From positions 310,001-374,000 of the forward strand of contig NZ_CP025117.1 in NCBI RefSeq assembly GCF_002831645.1: a stretch of 64,000 nt of DNA. The letters run 5' to 3'. The notes below the pieces were generated by a model. The model did not search any database and was not told the DNA's origin. It saw only the letters and a program-made list of their open reading frames with translations. Every line of letters begins with the position of its first letter. Within the stretch, counting starts at the first letter, position 1. This DNA comes from Olleya sp. Bg11-27. GTDB lineage: Bacteria > Bacteroidota > Bacteroidia > Flavobacteriales > Flavobacteriaceae. Both the position numbers and the translations under genes were made by a program. This document shows positions 25,577 through 33,866 of the stretch, piece after piece.

Positions 25577-26923
25577 TTATCTATTAAAAGTTAATCGTTT
25601 AGCGTATTTAGTATCATAAAACTTAAAATTCTCATAAGCTAAACCACCATTTATAAACGTGTGTGTAATTCTGGACTTAAACGTTGTTCCTTCAAAAGGA
25701 GACCAACCACATTTATATAAAATATTATCTTTATTCACTGTCCAAGGGTTGTTCACGTCCACAACTACTAAATCTGCATAATACCCTTCTTTTATATAGC
25801 CCCGTTTTTCTACTTCAAATAATATCGCAGGATTATGGCAAAACTTTTCTACAATTTTCTCTATAGAAATGTCATCATTATGATACATTTCCAACAAAGC
25901 AGGCAATGCATGTTGCACTAAAGGACCACCAGAAGGCGCAGCGGTATACACATTCGATTTTTCTTCAAAAGTATGTGGCGCATGATCTGTTGCAATAACA
26001 TCTATTTTATCGTCCAACAATGCTTTTAGCAATTGTTTTCTATCGTTTTCTGTTTTAACTGCAGGATTCCATTTGATAAGCGTGCCTTTTTCGTCATAAT
26101 CTTTATCACTAAACCACAAGTGGTGGATACAAACTTCTGCAGTAATTTTTTTGTCTTTTAAAGGTGTTTTATTATCAAACAATTCGATTTCCTTAGCTGT
26201 AGACAAATGAAACACATGTAAGCGCGCTCCTGTCTTTTTAGCTAATTCTATTGCTTTTGAAGATGAGATATAACATGCTTCTTCACTTCTAATTATAGGA
26301 TGAAAATTAACAGGAATATCATCTCCATAACGTTCTTTATAAATGTCTAGATTTTTTTTAATTGTTGCTTCGTCTTCACAATGCACCGAAATCAATAAAT
26401 CTGTACTCTTAAATATCTTTTCTAAAACCTCAGGATTATCGACTAGCATATTACCCGTAGACGATCCTAAAAATAGTTTTAAACCAGCAACGTCTCTTTT
26501 ATCGACTTTTAAAATTTCATCTAAATTATCATTAGTCCCACCAAACATAAACGAATAGTTGGCCCATGCTTTTTTAGAAGCGATCTCAAATTTATTGTTT
26601 AATTTTTCAATTGTTGTAGTTTGTGGATTGGTATTTGGCATCTCAATAAAAGACGTAATACCACCTGCAATTGCAGCTCTAGATTCTGTTTCAATATTGG
26701 CTTTATGTGTTAAGCCTGGTTCTCTAAAATGCACTTGGTCATCAATTGCACCAGGGATAACATACTTCCCCTCGGCATCAAAGACATTTACATCCGCAGA
26801 TTTTGCGCTAATAGAAGGCCCTATTTTAGTAATAAACTCGCCTTCAATTAAAATGTCCCCATTAAAAACGGTGCCTTCATTAACAATTTTAGCATTTTTA
26901 ATAAGTGTTTTCTTGTTATGCAT
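25577..26923 (-). CDS. pyrC: Dihydroorotase
   Basis: Zinc amidohydrolase of pyrimidine biosynthesis that interconverts carbamoyl-aspartate and dihydroorotate. The 448 residues fit the long class I dihydroorotase/DHOase-allantoinase type. Visible are the metal-binding pair in DQVHFREPG near 62-70, [11 protein letters not shown], a block with [17 protein letters not shown], and the catalytic Asp in [14 protein letters not shown] near 308. It is placed between a dolichol-phosphate-mannose-like synthase and DUF4296 with gaps of 3 and 5 bp. Confidence 0.92.
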   Translation of the reverse strand: MHNKKTLIKNAKIVNEGTVFNGDILIEGEFITKIGPSISAKSADVNVFDAEGKYVIPGAIDDQVHFREPGLTHKANIETESRAAIAGGITSFIEMPNTNPQTTTIEKLNNKFEIASKKAWANYSFMFGGTNDNLDEILKVDKRDVAGLKLFLGSSTGNMLVDNPEVLEKIFKSTDLLISVHCEDEATIKKNLDIYKERYGDDIPVNFHPIIRSEEACYISSSKAIELAKKTGARLHVFHLSTAKEIELFDNKTPLKDKKITAEVCIHHLWFSDKDYDEKGTLIKWNPAVKTENDRKQLLKALLDDKIDVIATDHAPHTFEEKSNVYTAAPSGGPLVQHALPALLEMYHNDDISIEKIVEKFCHNPAILFEVEKRGYIKEGYYADLVVVDVNNPWTVNKDNILYKCGWSPFEGTTFKSRITHTFINGGLAYENFKFYDTKYAKRLTFNR

Positions 26924-26926
26924 CTT

Positions 26927-27655
26927 CTACTTGGATTTGAATAAACTTTTAAATTTCATACTAATAACTCCAAAAATAGCTTCGGATATTATACTAGAAC
27001 TTAATTTGGACTCTCCCTTTGTTCTGTCGGTAAAAACAACTGGGACTTCCACTATTTTAAATTTTTTAAGGTGAGCGTTAAATTTCATTTCGATTTGAAA
27101 CGCATACCCCACAAATTTTATTTTATCTAGATTAAGTTGCTCTAACACCTGCCTTTTATAACATATAAAACCAGCTGTAGCATCCTTAACCCGCATACCT
27201 GTTATCACTCTAACATACATAGATGCACCATAAGACAAAATAACGCGTCCTATTGGCCAATTTACGACATTTACGCCTTTTACATAGCGAGATCCAATGG
27301 ATATATCTGCATTATCTTTATGACAAGTATCATATAAACGCATCAAATCCTGAGGGTTATGGGAAAAATCGGCATCCATTTCAAAAACATATTGATACGT
27401 TTTTTGCAAACACCATTTAAAGCCATGGATGTAAGCAGTACCAAGACCAGCTTTTTCTTGCCTAACTTCTAAAAACAAACGATTAGGGAATTCCTTTTGT
27501 AATGCTTCCACCTTTTTGGCAGTGAGATCCGGAGAATTATCATCTACCACCAAAATATCAAATGCTTTTGGGAGCGCAAAAACCGCTCTTACAATAGCCT
27601 CTATATTTTCAATTTCATTGTATGTTGGTATAATAACAACAGCGTCCTGCATCAA
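26927..27655 (-). CDS. Polyprenol monophosphomannose synthase-like GT2
   Basis: A 242-residue family 2 glycosyltransferase that most likely transfers a sugar, typically mannose, from a nucleotide sugar to undecaprenyl or dolichyl phosphate. The N-terminal fold has VVIIPTYNEIENIEAIV, ILVVDDNSPDLTAKKV and the DxD-like motif in YVFEMDADFSHNPQD. The motif IGSRYVKG and the acceptor-site segment TAGFICYKRQVL are typical of DPM1-type synthases. No transmembrane helices follow the catalytic domain. It is the first gene of the pyrC operon. Confidence 0.88.
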   Translation of the reverse strand: MMQDAVVIIPTYNEIENIEAIVRAVFALPKAFDILVVDDNSPDLTAKKVEALQKEFPNRLFLEVRQEKAGLGTAYIHGFKWCLQKTYQYVFEMDADFSHNPQDLMRLYDTCHKDNADISIGSRYVKGVNVVNWPIGRVILSYGASMYVRVITGMRVKDATAGFICYKRQVLEQLNLDKIKFVGYAFQIEMKFNAHLKKFKIVEVPVVFTDRTKGESKLSSSIISEAIFGVISMKFKSLFKSK

Positions 27656-27760
27656 TACTTTTTAAAATTTAGGCAAATGTACATTTTTATAAAATTACTT
27701 AATTATAAAAATTACTTAATTATTAATCGTTTTCCTGTTTAAAAATAATAATTTTGAACC

Positions 27761-28411
27761 ATGCTTAGAGATATTAACAATCTAGATATTTTAACATTAA
27801 CTATAATGGGGTGCTTGTTTTTGGTCGCTCTGTCTAAATTGTTATTCCCTAAACGTTTTAACGAGTTTGTAACCTTGCTATTTAACTCTAGATATTCTAG
27901 TTACTACGTCAAAGAGCAACGTTTCTTAGATGTTTTTGAAGGGCTTCTCTTTCTAAACTTTAGTTTAAACTTAGGCCTACTACTTTACCTTTTCTTAAGC
28001 TATAGTAGCTTAGAAATAATTACCCAATCAGATGTATTTATCTACGCATTATTAATCGGTATATTTATCATTTTAAAAGTACTTCTGGAACGCCTATTAT
28101 CTAGTGTCTTAGATATTGAACCATTAATAGATCGTTATCTTTTTCAAAAGATTAGTATCCGAAATTTTACAGGTTTACTTTTAATACCAATAAATGCCTT
28201 TTTAATTTACACTATAAAACCTAACCAACCGCTTCTATTAATAGTGCTTACCCTATTACTTTCTATTATTATTTACAGCTCCTTTTTATTTCTAAAAAAC
28301 AATCTTAATACCTTTAAAAAGAGCTTCTTTTATTTTATTTTGTATCTTTGCACTCTCGAAATTGCACCTTACGTTGTTTTATATAAAATTATTACAACCA
28401 ATCAGGTCTAA
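27761..28411 (+). CDS. DUF4271 multi-pass membrane protein
   Basis: A 216-residue integral membrane protein with about six hydrophobic helices. The motif GLLFLNFSLNLGLLLYL in the third segment and a basic loop with KLLFPKRFNEF after the first helix match DUF4271 as I know it. The gene ends 17 bp before the uroporphyrinogen-III synthase gene, a pairing that recurs in Flavobacteriaceae. A TAATTTTG element lies only 4 bp before the ATG. Function unknown. Confidence 0.78.
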   Translation: MLRDINNLDILTLTIMGCLFLVALSKLLFPKRFNEFVTLLFNSRYSSYYVKEQRFLDVFEGLLFLNFSLNLGLLLYLFLSYSSLEIITQSDVFIYALLIGIFIILKVLLERLLSSVLDIEPLIDRYLFQKISIRNFTGLLLIPINAFLIYTIKPNQPLLLIVLTLLLSIIIYSSFLFLKNNLNTFKKSFFYFILYLCTLEIAPYVVLYKIITTNQV

Positions 28412-28428
28412 ATTAAACAATACACCAT

Positions 28429-29178
28429 ATGAAAGTGAAAACCATTTTAGTCTCACAACCAGAACCTAAAATTGAAAATTCGCCTTATTTTGATCTTTCT
28501 GAAAAGCAGAAAGTTAAAATTGATTTCAGACCCTTTATACACGTAGAAGGTGTACCTTCAAAAGATATCAGACAACAAAAAGTAGATTTAAACAACTACA
28601 CCGCTATTATTTTAACAAGTAGAAATGCCGTAGATCACTTTTTTAGAGTTGCTGAAGAAATGCGATTTAAAGTGCCAGATTCAATGAAGTATTTTTGTCA
28701 GTCTGAAGCAGTTGCTTATTACTTACAAAAATATGTAGTCTATAGAAAACGTAAAATCTATGTTGGTAAACGTAATTTTGCCGACTTATCGCCTTTGATT
28801 AAAAAGTACAAAGACGAAAAGTTTTTATTGCCTACTACGGACAAATTAAAACCTGAGGTTCCAGAAATATTAAACGCCTTAAACATCAACTGGAAAGAAG
28901 CTGTTTTTTATAAAACTGTAATCAGTGATTTATCTGACTTAGAAAATGTGACTTATGATATATTAGTGTTTTTTAGCCCAAGCGGCATAGAATCATTATT
29001 TCATAACTTTCCAGAATTTAAGCAAAACGAAACTAGAATTGCGGTATTTGGCAACACAACGATCAAAGCTGTCGAAGAAAAAGGTTTACGTGTAGATATT
29101 GCTGCACCGACACCAGAAACACCATCAATGACTATGGCGCTTCAAAAATATATTGACAAAGCAAATAAGGGTAAATAA
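28429..29178 (+). CDS. hemD: Uroporphyrinogen-III synthase-like protein
   Basis: A 249-residue member of the HemD family, which cyclises hydroxymethylbilane to uroporphyrinogen III in haem and sirohaem synthesis. The two-lobed fold is suggested by ILTSRNAVDHFF and the later FFSPSGIESLFHNFPEFK followed by IAVFGNTTIKAVEE and a final PTPETPSMTMAL. Family sequences are poorly conserved, so the assignment rests on these segments and the length. It is followed by a strong terminator. Confidence 0.85.
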   Translation: MKVKTILVSQPEPKIENSPYFDLSEKQKVKIDFRPFIHVEGVPSKDIRQQKVDLNNYTAIILTSRNAVDHFFRVAEEMRFKVPDSMKYFCQSEAVAYYLQKYVVYRKRKIYVGKRNFADLSPLIKKYKDEKFLLPTTDKLKPEVPEILNALNINWKEAVFYKTVISDLSDLENVTYDILVFFSPSGIESLFHNFPEFKQNETRIAVFGNTTIKAVEEKGLRVDIAAPTPETPSMTMALQKYIDKANKGK

Positions 29179-29200
29179 ACCTTAACTGTTTATACAAAGT

Positions 29201-29238
29201 AAAAGCGCTAATTGAAAATTTCAATTAGCGCTTTTTTT
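29201..29238 (+). terminator. Terminator after hemD
   Basis: Long stem GCGCTAATTGAAA / TTTCAATTAGCGC ending in T8. Together with about 12 bp upstream (TATACAAAGTAAAA) it is a near copy of the hairpin at 29407-29442. Confidence 0.9.
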
Positions 29239-29406
29239 TATTTAGATACATACTTTTAACTTTTAGACAAACCCAAAAACCTTAAAAAACCAAGCTAATA
29301 CTAAGTTGTAACAGCAATAACAGGAGACGCTCAAAAAGTATAAACATTACTACGCTGACTAAAACTGAACTTTACGGACATAAACATTAAAGATGTTATA
29401 CAAAGT

Positions 29407-29442
29407 AAAAGCGCCAATTGAAATTTTCAATTGGCGCTTTTG
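29407..29442. terminator. Terminator after pckA, sister copy of the hemD terminator
   Basis: Stem GCGCCAATTGAAA / TTTCAATTGGCGC; read on the minus strand it is followed by TTTTAC, fitting the pckA transcript. Compared with the hairpin at 29201-29238 one base pair is changed from T-A to C-G on both sides of the stem, so pairing is kept. Confidence 0.8.
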
Positions 29443-29462
29443 TATTAACACTTTATCTATTA

Positions 29463-31079
29463 TTATTCAGCGTAACGTTGTGGTCCACCACGTCTTATTT
29501 CTTCGCTTGCATAAGATTCAAACTGTTCAAAGTTTACTCTAAAAGCATTAGCTAGTTTAAAAGCTGTCTTGTAATATTCTTTACTATCACTCCAAGTAGA
29601 TCTTGGGCTTAACACCTCATCTGGCACACCTGGACAACTTCTAGGTTGCGCTACACCAAATACAGAGTGGATATGGTAATCTTTATAATTATAAAGTCCT
29701 AAATCTCCATTAAGTACTGCGCTAATCATAGCTCTAGTATACTTTAATTTAATTCTGCTTCCTACACCGTAAGACCCTCCGGTCCAACCTGTATTTATCA
29801 ACCAAACGTTTACGTTTGCATCCTTCATTTTCTTGCTTAACATCTCAGCATATTTTGTTGGATGTAAAGGCATAAAAGGCGCTCCGAAACAAGCTGAAAA
29901 ACTTGGTACAGGTTCAGTAATTCCAGCTTCCGTACCTGCTACCTTTGCAGTATAACCAGATATAAAGTGAAATGCTGCCTGCGCAGGTGTTAATTTAGAG
30001 ATTGGAGGTAATACTCCAAAAGCATCAGCAGTTAAAAAGAAAATATTCTTAGGATTTTCTCCTGTAGATGGTACTCTAATATTTTCAATATGGTTTATTG
30101 GGTAACTTACACGTGTGTTTTGTGTAATAGACGTATCTTCAAAATCGACTTCCCCTTTGTCATTCATGATAACATTTTCAAGGATAGCCCCCTTCTTGAT
30201 TGCTCCAAAAATTTCTGGTTCTTGTTCTCCTGATAAGTTAATTACTTTAGCGTAACATCCTCCTTCAAAGTTAAAAACAGTATTTTCTGCAGTCCAACCA
30301 TGCTCATCATCTCCGATTAAACTTCTGTCAGGATCTGTAGATAACGTTGTTTTTCCTGTTCCAGATAATCCAAAGAAAATAGCTGTATCTCCATCTTTAC
30401 CAACATTAGCACTACAGTGCATTGGTAACGTATTTTTATATACCGGTAAGATAAAGTTAAGCGCAGAAAAGATTCCTTTTTTAATTTCACCAGTATAACC
30501 AGTTCCACCAATTAAAGCTATTTTTCTAGTAAAGTCTAAAATCGCAAAATTATGTTGACGCGTTCCATCAACTGCAGGGTCTGCCATAAAACCTGGCGCG
30601 TTAACAACGGTCCATTCTGGATCAAACCCTTTAAGCTCTTCTTCTGTTGGTCTTAAAAACATGTTATAAGCAAACATGTTACTCCATGGATACTCATTAA
30701 TCACACGAATGTTTAATTTGTAGTCTTCATCAGCACAAGCGTAACTGTCTCTAACAAAAACTTCTTTATTAGATAAGTAATCTGTTACCTTATCATAAAG
30801 TTTTTGAAACTTATCAGAATCAAAAGGGATATTAATATCTCCCCACCAAACTTTATCTTCCGTAACACTATCTTTTACAATAAAACGATCCTTTGGAGAA
30901 CGTCCTGTAAACTCGCCAGTATTTACCGCAATGGCTCCTGAAGACGCTACTTTACCTTGTCCTTTTTCTAAGACACTAGCTTGTAACTCCTCTGGTGACA
31001 ATTGGTATTTTACTTGGGCATTTTTGATTCCGTATTGTTCCAACGAAATCGTTTTCGTAAATTGGGTATGGTTTACCAT
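29463..31079 (-). CDS. pckA: Phosphoenolpyruvate carboxykinase (ATP)
   Basis: Gluconeogenic enzyme turning oxaloacetate and ATP into phosphoenolpyruvate and CO2. The 538 residues carry the substrate block TGRSPKDRFIV near 54-64, the kinase-1a P-loop GLSGTGKTTLSTD near 240, the metal-binding IGDDEHGW, and the ATP-type signature further on (TRVSYPINHI, INTGWTGGSYGVG). No internal interruption is present. It has its own promoter and terminator. Confidence 0.97.
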   Translation of the reverse strand: MVNHTQFTKTISLEQYGIKNAQVKYQLSPEELQASVLEKGQGKVASSGAIAVNTGEFTGRSPKDRFIVKDSVTEDKVWWGDINIPFDSDKFQKLYDKVTDYLSNKEVFVRDSYACADEDYKLNIRVINEYPWSNMFAYNMFLRPTEEELKGFDPEWTVVNAPGFMADPAVDGTRQHNFAILDFTRKIALIGGTGYTGEIKKGIFSALNFILPVYKNTLPMHCSANVGKDGDTAIFFGLSGTGKTTLSTDPDRSLIGDDEHGWTAENTVFNFEGGCYAKVINLSGEQEPEIFGAIKKGAILENVIMNDKGEVDFEDTSITQNTRVSYPINHIENIRVPSTGENPKNIFFLTADAFGVLPPISKLTPAQAAFHFISGYTAKVAGTEAGITEPVPSFSACFGAPFMPLHPTKYAEMLSKKMKDANVNVWLINTGWTGGSYGVGSRIKLKYTRAMISAVLNGDLGLYNYKDYHIHSVFGVAQPRSCPGVPDEVLSPRSTWSDSKEYYKTAFKLANAFRVNFEQFESYASEEIRRGGPQRYAE

Positions 31080-31114
31080 AATTTGTATATGTTGTGTATG
31101 TGTTGTTTGAGTTG

Positions 31115-31147
31115 CAAAGTTAAAATTAATAACAGATAAACGTCAAA
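31115..31147 (-). promoter_or_regulatory. Promoter of pckA
   Basis: On the minus strand TTTG (31147-31144) and TAACTTTG (31122-31115) are 21 bp apart. The ATG is 35 bp further on. Confidence 0.65.
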
Positions 31148-31153
31148 TAAAAC

Positions 31154-31546
31154 TTAATTATTATGTTTTTGCTTTAAAATATTTGTCAACATAACACCCC
31201 ATGACACTATTAAAAACAAGCCTCCGAGAGGAGTTACGAATGCAATTGATTTAAAATCAAAAGCGGACAAGTTATTTGTTGCCAATCCATAAATGGAACC
31301 TGAAAAAAGAATAGTTCCAACCAATATTAAATAAAACATAACAGTTTTACCCTTCTGACTAACAAAACCTTGACCACCTACAATCAAAAGCAAAAAAGCA
31401 TGATACATTTGATACTTCACCCCTGTTTCATAACTTACAATAGACTCTGGGGATACCAAATCCTTCAAGCCATGTGCGCCAAACGCACCTAAAATGACAC
31501 TCAACAATCCAAGGATGGTTCCTAACATTAACATTTTCTTATTCAT
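31154..31546 (-). CDS. DUF423 small membrane protein
   Basis: A 130-residue membrane protein with four predicted helices. The signature GAFGAHGLKD near residues 21-30 and the conserved YQMYHAFLLL segment define the DUF423 (YgdD/YwdK) family. Role unknown. The gene stops 7 bp upstream of the predicted pckA -33 element, and so lies upstream of pckA on the same strand. Confidence 0.88.
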   Translation of the reverse strand: MNKKMLMLGTILGLLSVILGAFGAHGLKDLVSPESIVSYETGVKYQMYHAFLLLIVGGQGFVSQKGKTVMFYLILVGTILFSGSIYGLATNNLSAFDFKSIAFVTPLGGLFLIVSWGVMLTNILKQKHNN

Positions 31547-31624
31547 AATAAATTATATAATTCGCAATTAACCACGTATAAATTTTCTACATTCGTAATT
31601 CAAAAATACTCAACAAATCTCATT

Positions 31625-32989
31625 ATGCGAAAGATTTTAGTCATAGGTTCAGGAAAATCCACTTCATATTTAATTAAATATTTATTAGATAAATCAACCA
31701 CAGAAAATTTACAAATTACCGTTGGTGATTTAAACATAGAAAGTGCTAAAAAAATGATTGGCACTCATGCCAACGCTTCAGCAATCACTTTAGATGTCTT
31801 TGATGCCAATTCTAGAGAAACAGCAGTTAAAAACGCCGATATCGTTATCTCTATGTTACCGGCACGTTTCCATATAGAAGTTGCAAAAGACTGTGTTACT
31901 TTTGGAAAAAGCATGGTTACCGCGTCTTATGTTAGTGACGAGATGCAAGCACTTGACCAAGCTGCAAAAGATAAAGGCTTAGTCTTTATGAATGAGATTG
32001 GTGTTGATCCAGGATTGGACCACATGAGTGCTATGCAAGTTATTGATGGCATACGCGAAAAAGGTGGTAAAATAATCCTGTTCGAATCCTTTACAGGAGG
32101 TCTAGTAGCACCAGAAAGCGACAACAACTTATGGAATTATAAATTTACGTGGAATCCTAGAAACGTAGTTACTGCAGGACAAGGTGGTGCTGCTAAATTT
32201 CTTCAAGAAAACACATACAAATACATCCCTTACAACCGTTTATTTAGACGTACCGAGTTTTTAGACGTCGATGGTTTTGGACGTTTTGAAGCCTACGCCA
32301 ACCGTGACTCTTTAAAATACCAAAGTGTTTACGATCTAAATAATGTCAAAACATTATACAGAGGAACCATGCGTCGTGTTGGTTTTTCTAGAGCATGGCA
32401 AGTTTTTGTAGCCTTAGGGATGACCGATGACAGTTACACCATAGATGATAGCAAAAACATGAGCTACCGTGATTTTGTAAATGCCTTTTTACCATACAGC
32501 CCAACGGACTCTGTAGAGCTTAAATTTAGACACGCTTTAAAAATAGATCAAGATGACATTATTTGGGACAAGTTTTTAGAATTAGATATTTTTAGTAAAA
32601 CAAAAATGGTCGCATTAGACAAAGCAACACCTGCTCAAATTTTACAAAAAATACTATTGGACAGTTGGACCTTAGACCCTGAAGATAAAGACATGATTGT
32701 AATGTACCATAAGTTTGGATATGAGTTAAATGGCAAACAATATCAAATTGATGCTACTATGGTTACCCTTGGAGAAGACCAAACGTATACCGCAATGGCA
32801 AAAACCGTTGGGCTACCTGTAGCCATGGCTACTTTAGCCATATTAAACGGTAAGATTACAACACCAGGTGTACAAATTCCGATTTCAAAAGAAGTATATA
32901 CACCAATATTAAAAGAACTTGAAGACTACGGCATTACATTTAAAGAAACCGAAGTCCCTTATTTAGGCTACAACCCTTTAAATGTTTAA
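31625..32989 (+). CDS. Saccharopine dehydrogenase-like oxidoreductase
   Basis: A 454-residue NAD(P)-dependent enzyme of the saccharopine dehydrogenase/reductase family. The Rossmann motif ILVIGSGKSTSYLIKYL is at residues 3-19, the segment ADIVISMLPARFH near 76, and the substrate-domain block NEIGVDPGLDHMSAMQ near 121-136 with FTGGLVAPESDNN. It probably acts in lysine metabolism (saccharopine or a related imino acid). An Lrp-type regulator gene follows on the same strand, which agrees with amino-acid-responsive control. The related glutaryl-CoA route gene is at 6305, far away. Confidence 0.85.
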   Translation: MRKILVIGSGKSTSYLIKYLLDKSTTENLQITVGDLNIESAKKMIGTHANASAITLDVFDANSRETAVKNADIVISMLPARFHIEVAKDCVTFGKSMVTASYVSDEMQALDQAAKDKGLVFMNEIGVDPGLDHMSAMQVIDGIREKGGKIILFESFTGGLVAPESDNNLWNYKFTWNPRNVVTAGQGGAAKFLQENTYKYIPYNRLFRRTEFLDVDGFGRFEAYANRDSLKYQSVYDLNNVKTLYRGTMRRVGFSRAWQVFVALGMTDDSYTIDDSKNMSYRDFVNAFLPYSPTDSVELKFRHALKIDQDDIIWDKFLELDIFSKTKMVALDKATPAQILQKILLDSWTLDPEDKDMIVMYHKFGYELNGKQYQIDATMVTLGEDQTYTAMAKTVGLPVAMATLAILNGKITTPGVQIPISKEVYTPILKELEDYGITFKETEVPYLGYNPLNV

Positions 32990-32991
32990 TT

Positions 32992-33117
32992 TTTGGGCGT
33001 TACCACACAAAACTTACAAGGTTCCAAACCCCTTGTAAGTTTTATTTAGGTCAGGCTATCCGTTATATCTTTTTTGCTTCTAATGGCAAAAAAGGATGCC
33101 ACTTCTATCCTTAACGC
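32992..33117. repeat. GCGTTA/TAACGC dispersed element, copy 3 (inverted)
   Basis: Reads TTTGGGCGTTACC at the left and TATCCTTAACGC at the right, i.e. the opposite orientation to copies 1, 2 and 4. It shares GGTCAGGCT, CCGTTATATC and the GGCAAAAAAGGAT hairpin with copy 2 and contains an extra internal hairpin AACTTACAAGG / CCTTGTAAGTT. Confidence 0.8.
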
Positions 33118-33209
33118 ATCCAACCAAAGGACATGCAAAAATCAAAGTTTTACTTTCAGTTTAAAATAGTTTACTTAAATTTATCTTTTAAACTGAAACT
33201 TAAACAACT

Positions 33210-33680
33210 TTGAAAACCACAAACAATAACATTACTATAGACGGTATCGACAAAAAGATACTTCGTGCTTTAATGCAAGATGCCCGTACACCTGTTTTAG
33301 AAATTGCACGACAAGTTGGTATCTCAGGCGCTGCCATACACCAACGGTTACGTAAATTAGAAAAGTCAAAACTTATTGCAGGATCTAAATTTGTTATAAA
33401 CCCAAAAGTATTAGGCTATACAACTATGGCATTTGTTGGTATTTATTTGGACAAAGCTATGAGTAACCCAGAAGCTGTAAAACACTTAAAAAAAATACCT
33501 GAAGTTCTAGAATGCCATTACACTACAGGAAATTGGAGTATCCTTATCAAAATACTATGCAAGGATAACGAGCATTTAATGCACTTACTAAATAATGATA
33601 TTCAATCTATTGCTGGTGTTTCAAGAACAGAAACTTTCATTTCACTAGATCAGCAAATTGAACGTCAGATTAAAATTTAA
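33210..33680 (+). CDS. Lrp/AsnC family transcriptional regulator (TTG start)
   Basis: A 156-residue regulator with an N-terminal helix-turn-helix (IDGIDKKILRALMQDARTP, then IARQVGISGAAIHQRLRKLE) and a C-terminal ligand-sensing RAM domain (FVGIYLDKAM, LECHYTTGNWSILIK, GVSRTETFISL). A stop codon at 33201-33203 lies three codons in front of the first possible start, and the first ATG in frame would remove half of the helix-turn-helix, so the TTG at 33210 is the likely start. It follows the saccharopine-dehydrogenase-like gene and is expected to respond to an amino acid. Confidence 0.87.
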   Translation: MKTTNNNITIDGIDKKILRALMQDARTPVLEIARQVGISGAAIHQRLRKLEKSKLIAGSKFVINPKVLGYTTMAFVGIYLDKAMSNPEAVKHLKKIPEVLECHYTTGNWSILIKILCKDNEHLMHLLNNDIQSIAGVSRTETFISLDQQIERQIKI

Positions 33681-33808
33681 AAATAGCTGCTAGAGGTCTT
33701 TCTAAGTAATTCTATGTATTCCCTATTTATTTAGCAAACATTTATGGCCACCCATATTTCTCAAAAAAACTATAAACCAACACAATAAACAACTATATAT
33801 TAAAAAGT

Positions 33809-33846
33809 AAAAGCGGGAATTCTATAAAGAATCCCCGCTTTTTTTT
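33809..33846. terminator. Bidirectional terminator between lrp-like and giant repeat protein genes
   Basis: Stem AAAGCGGGGATTCT-type (right arm AGAATCCCCGCTTT, left arm with one mismatch) and T8 at the right, with AAAA at the left, lying between two convergent genes. Confidence 0.85.
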
Positions 33847-33866
33847 ATGAAAAAAGTATTTTGAAT

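Noticed and set aside
26559-27074. 171-codon plus-strand frame
   Set aside because: Antisense to pyrC and the GT2 gene; no start context or family.
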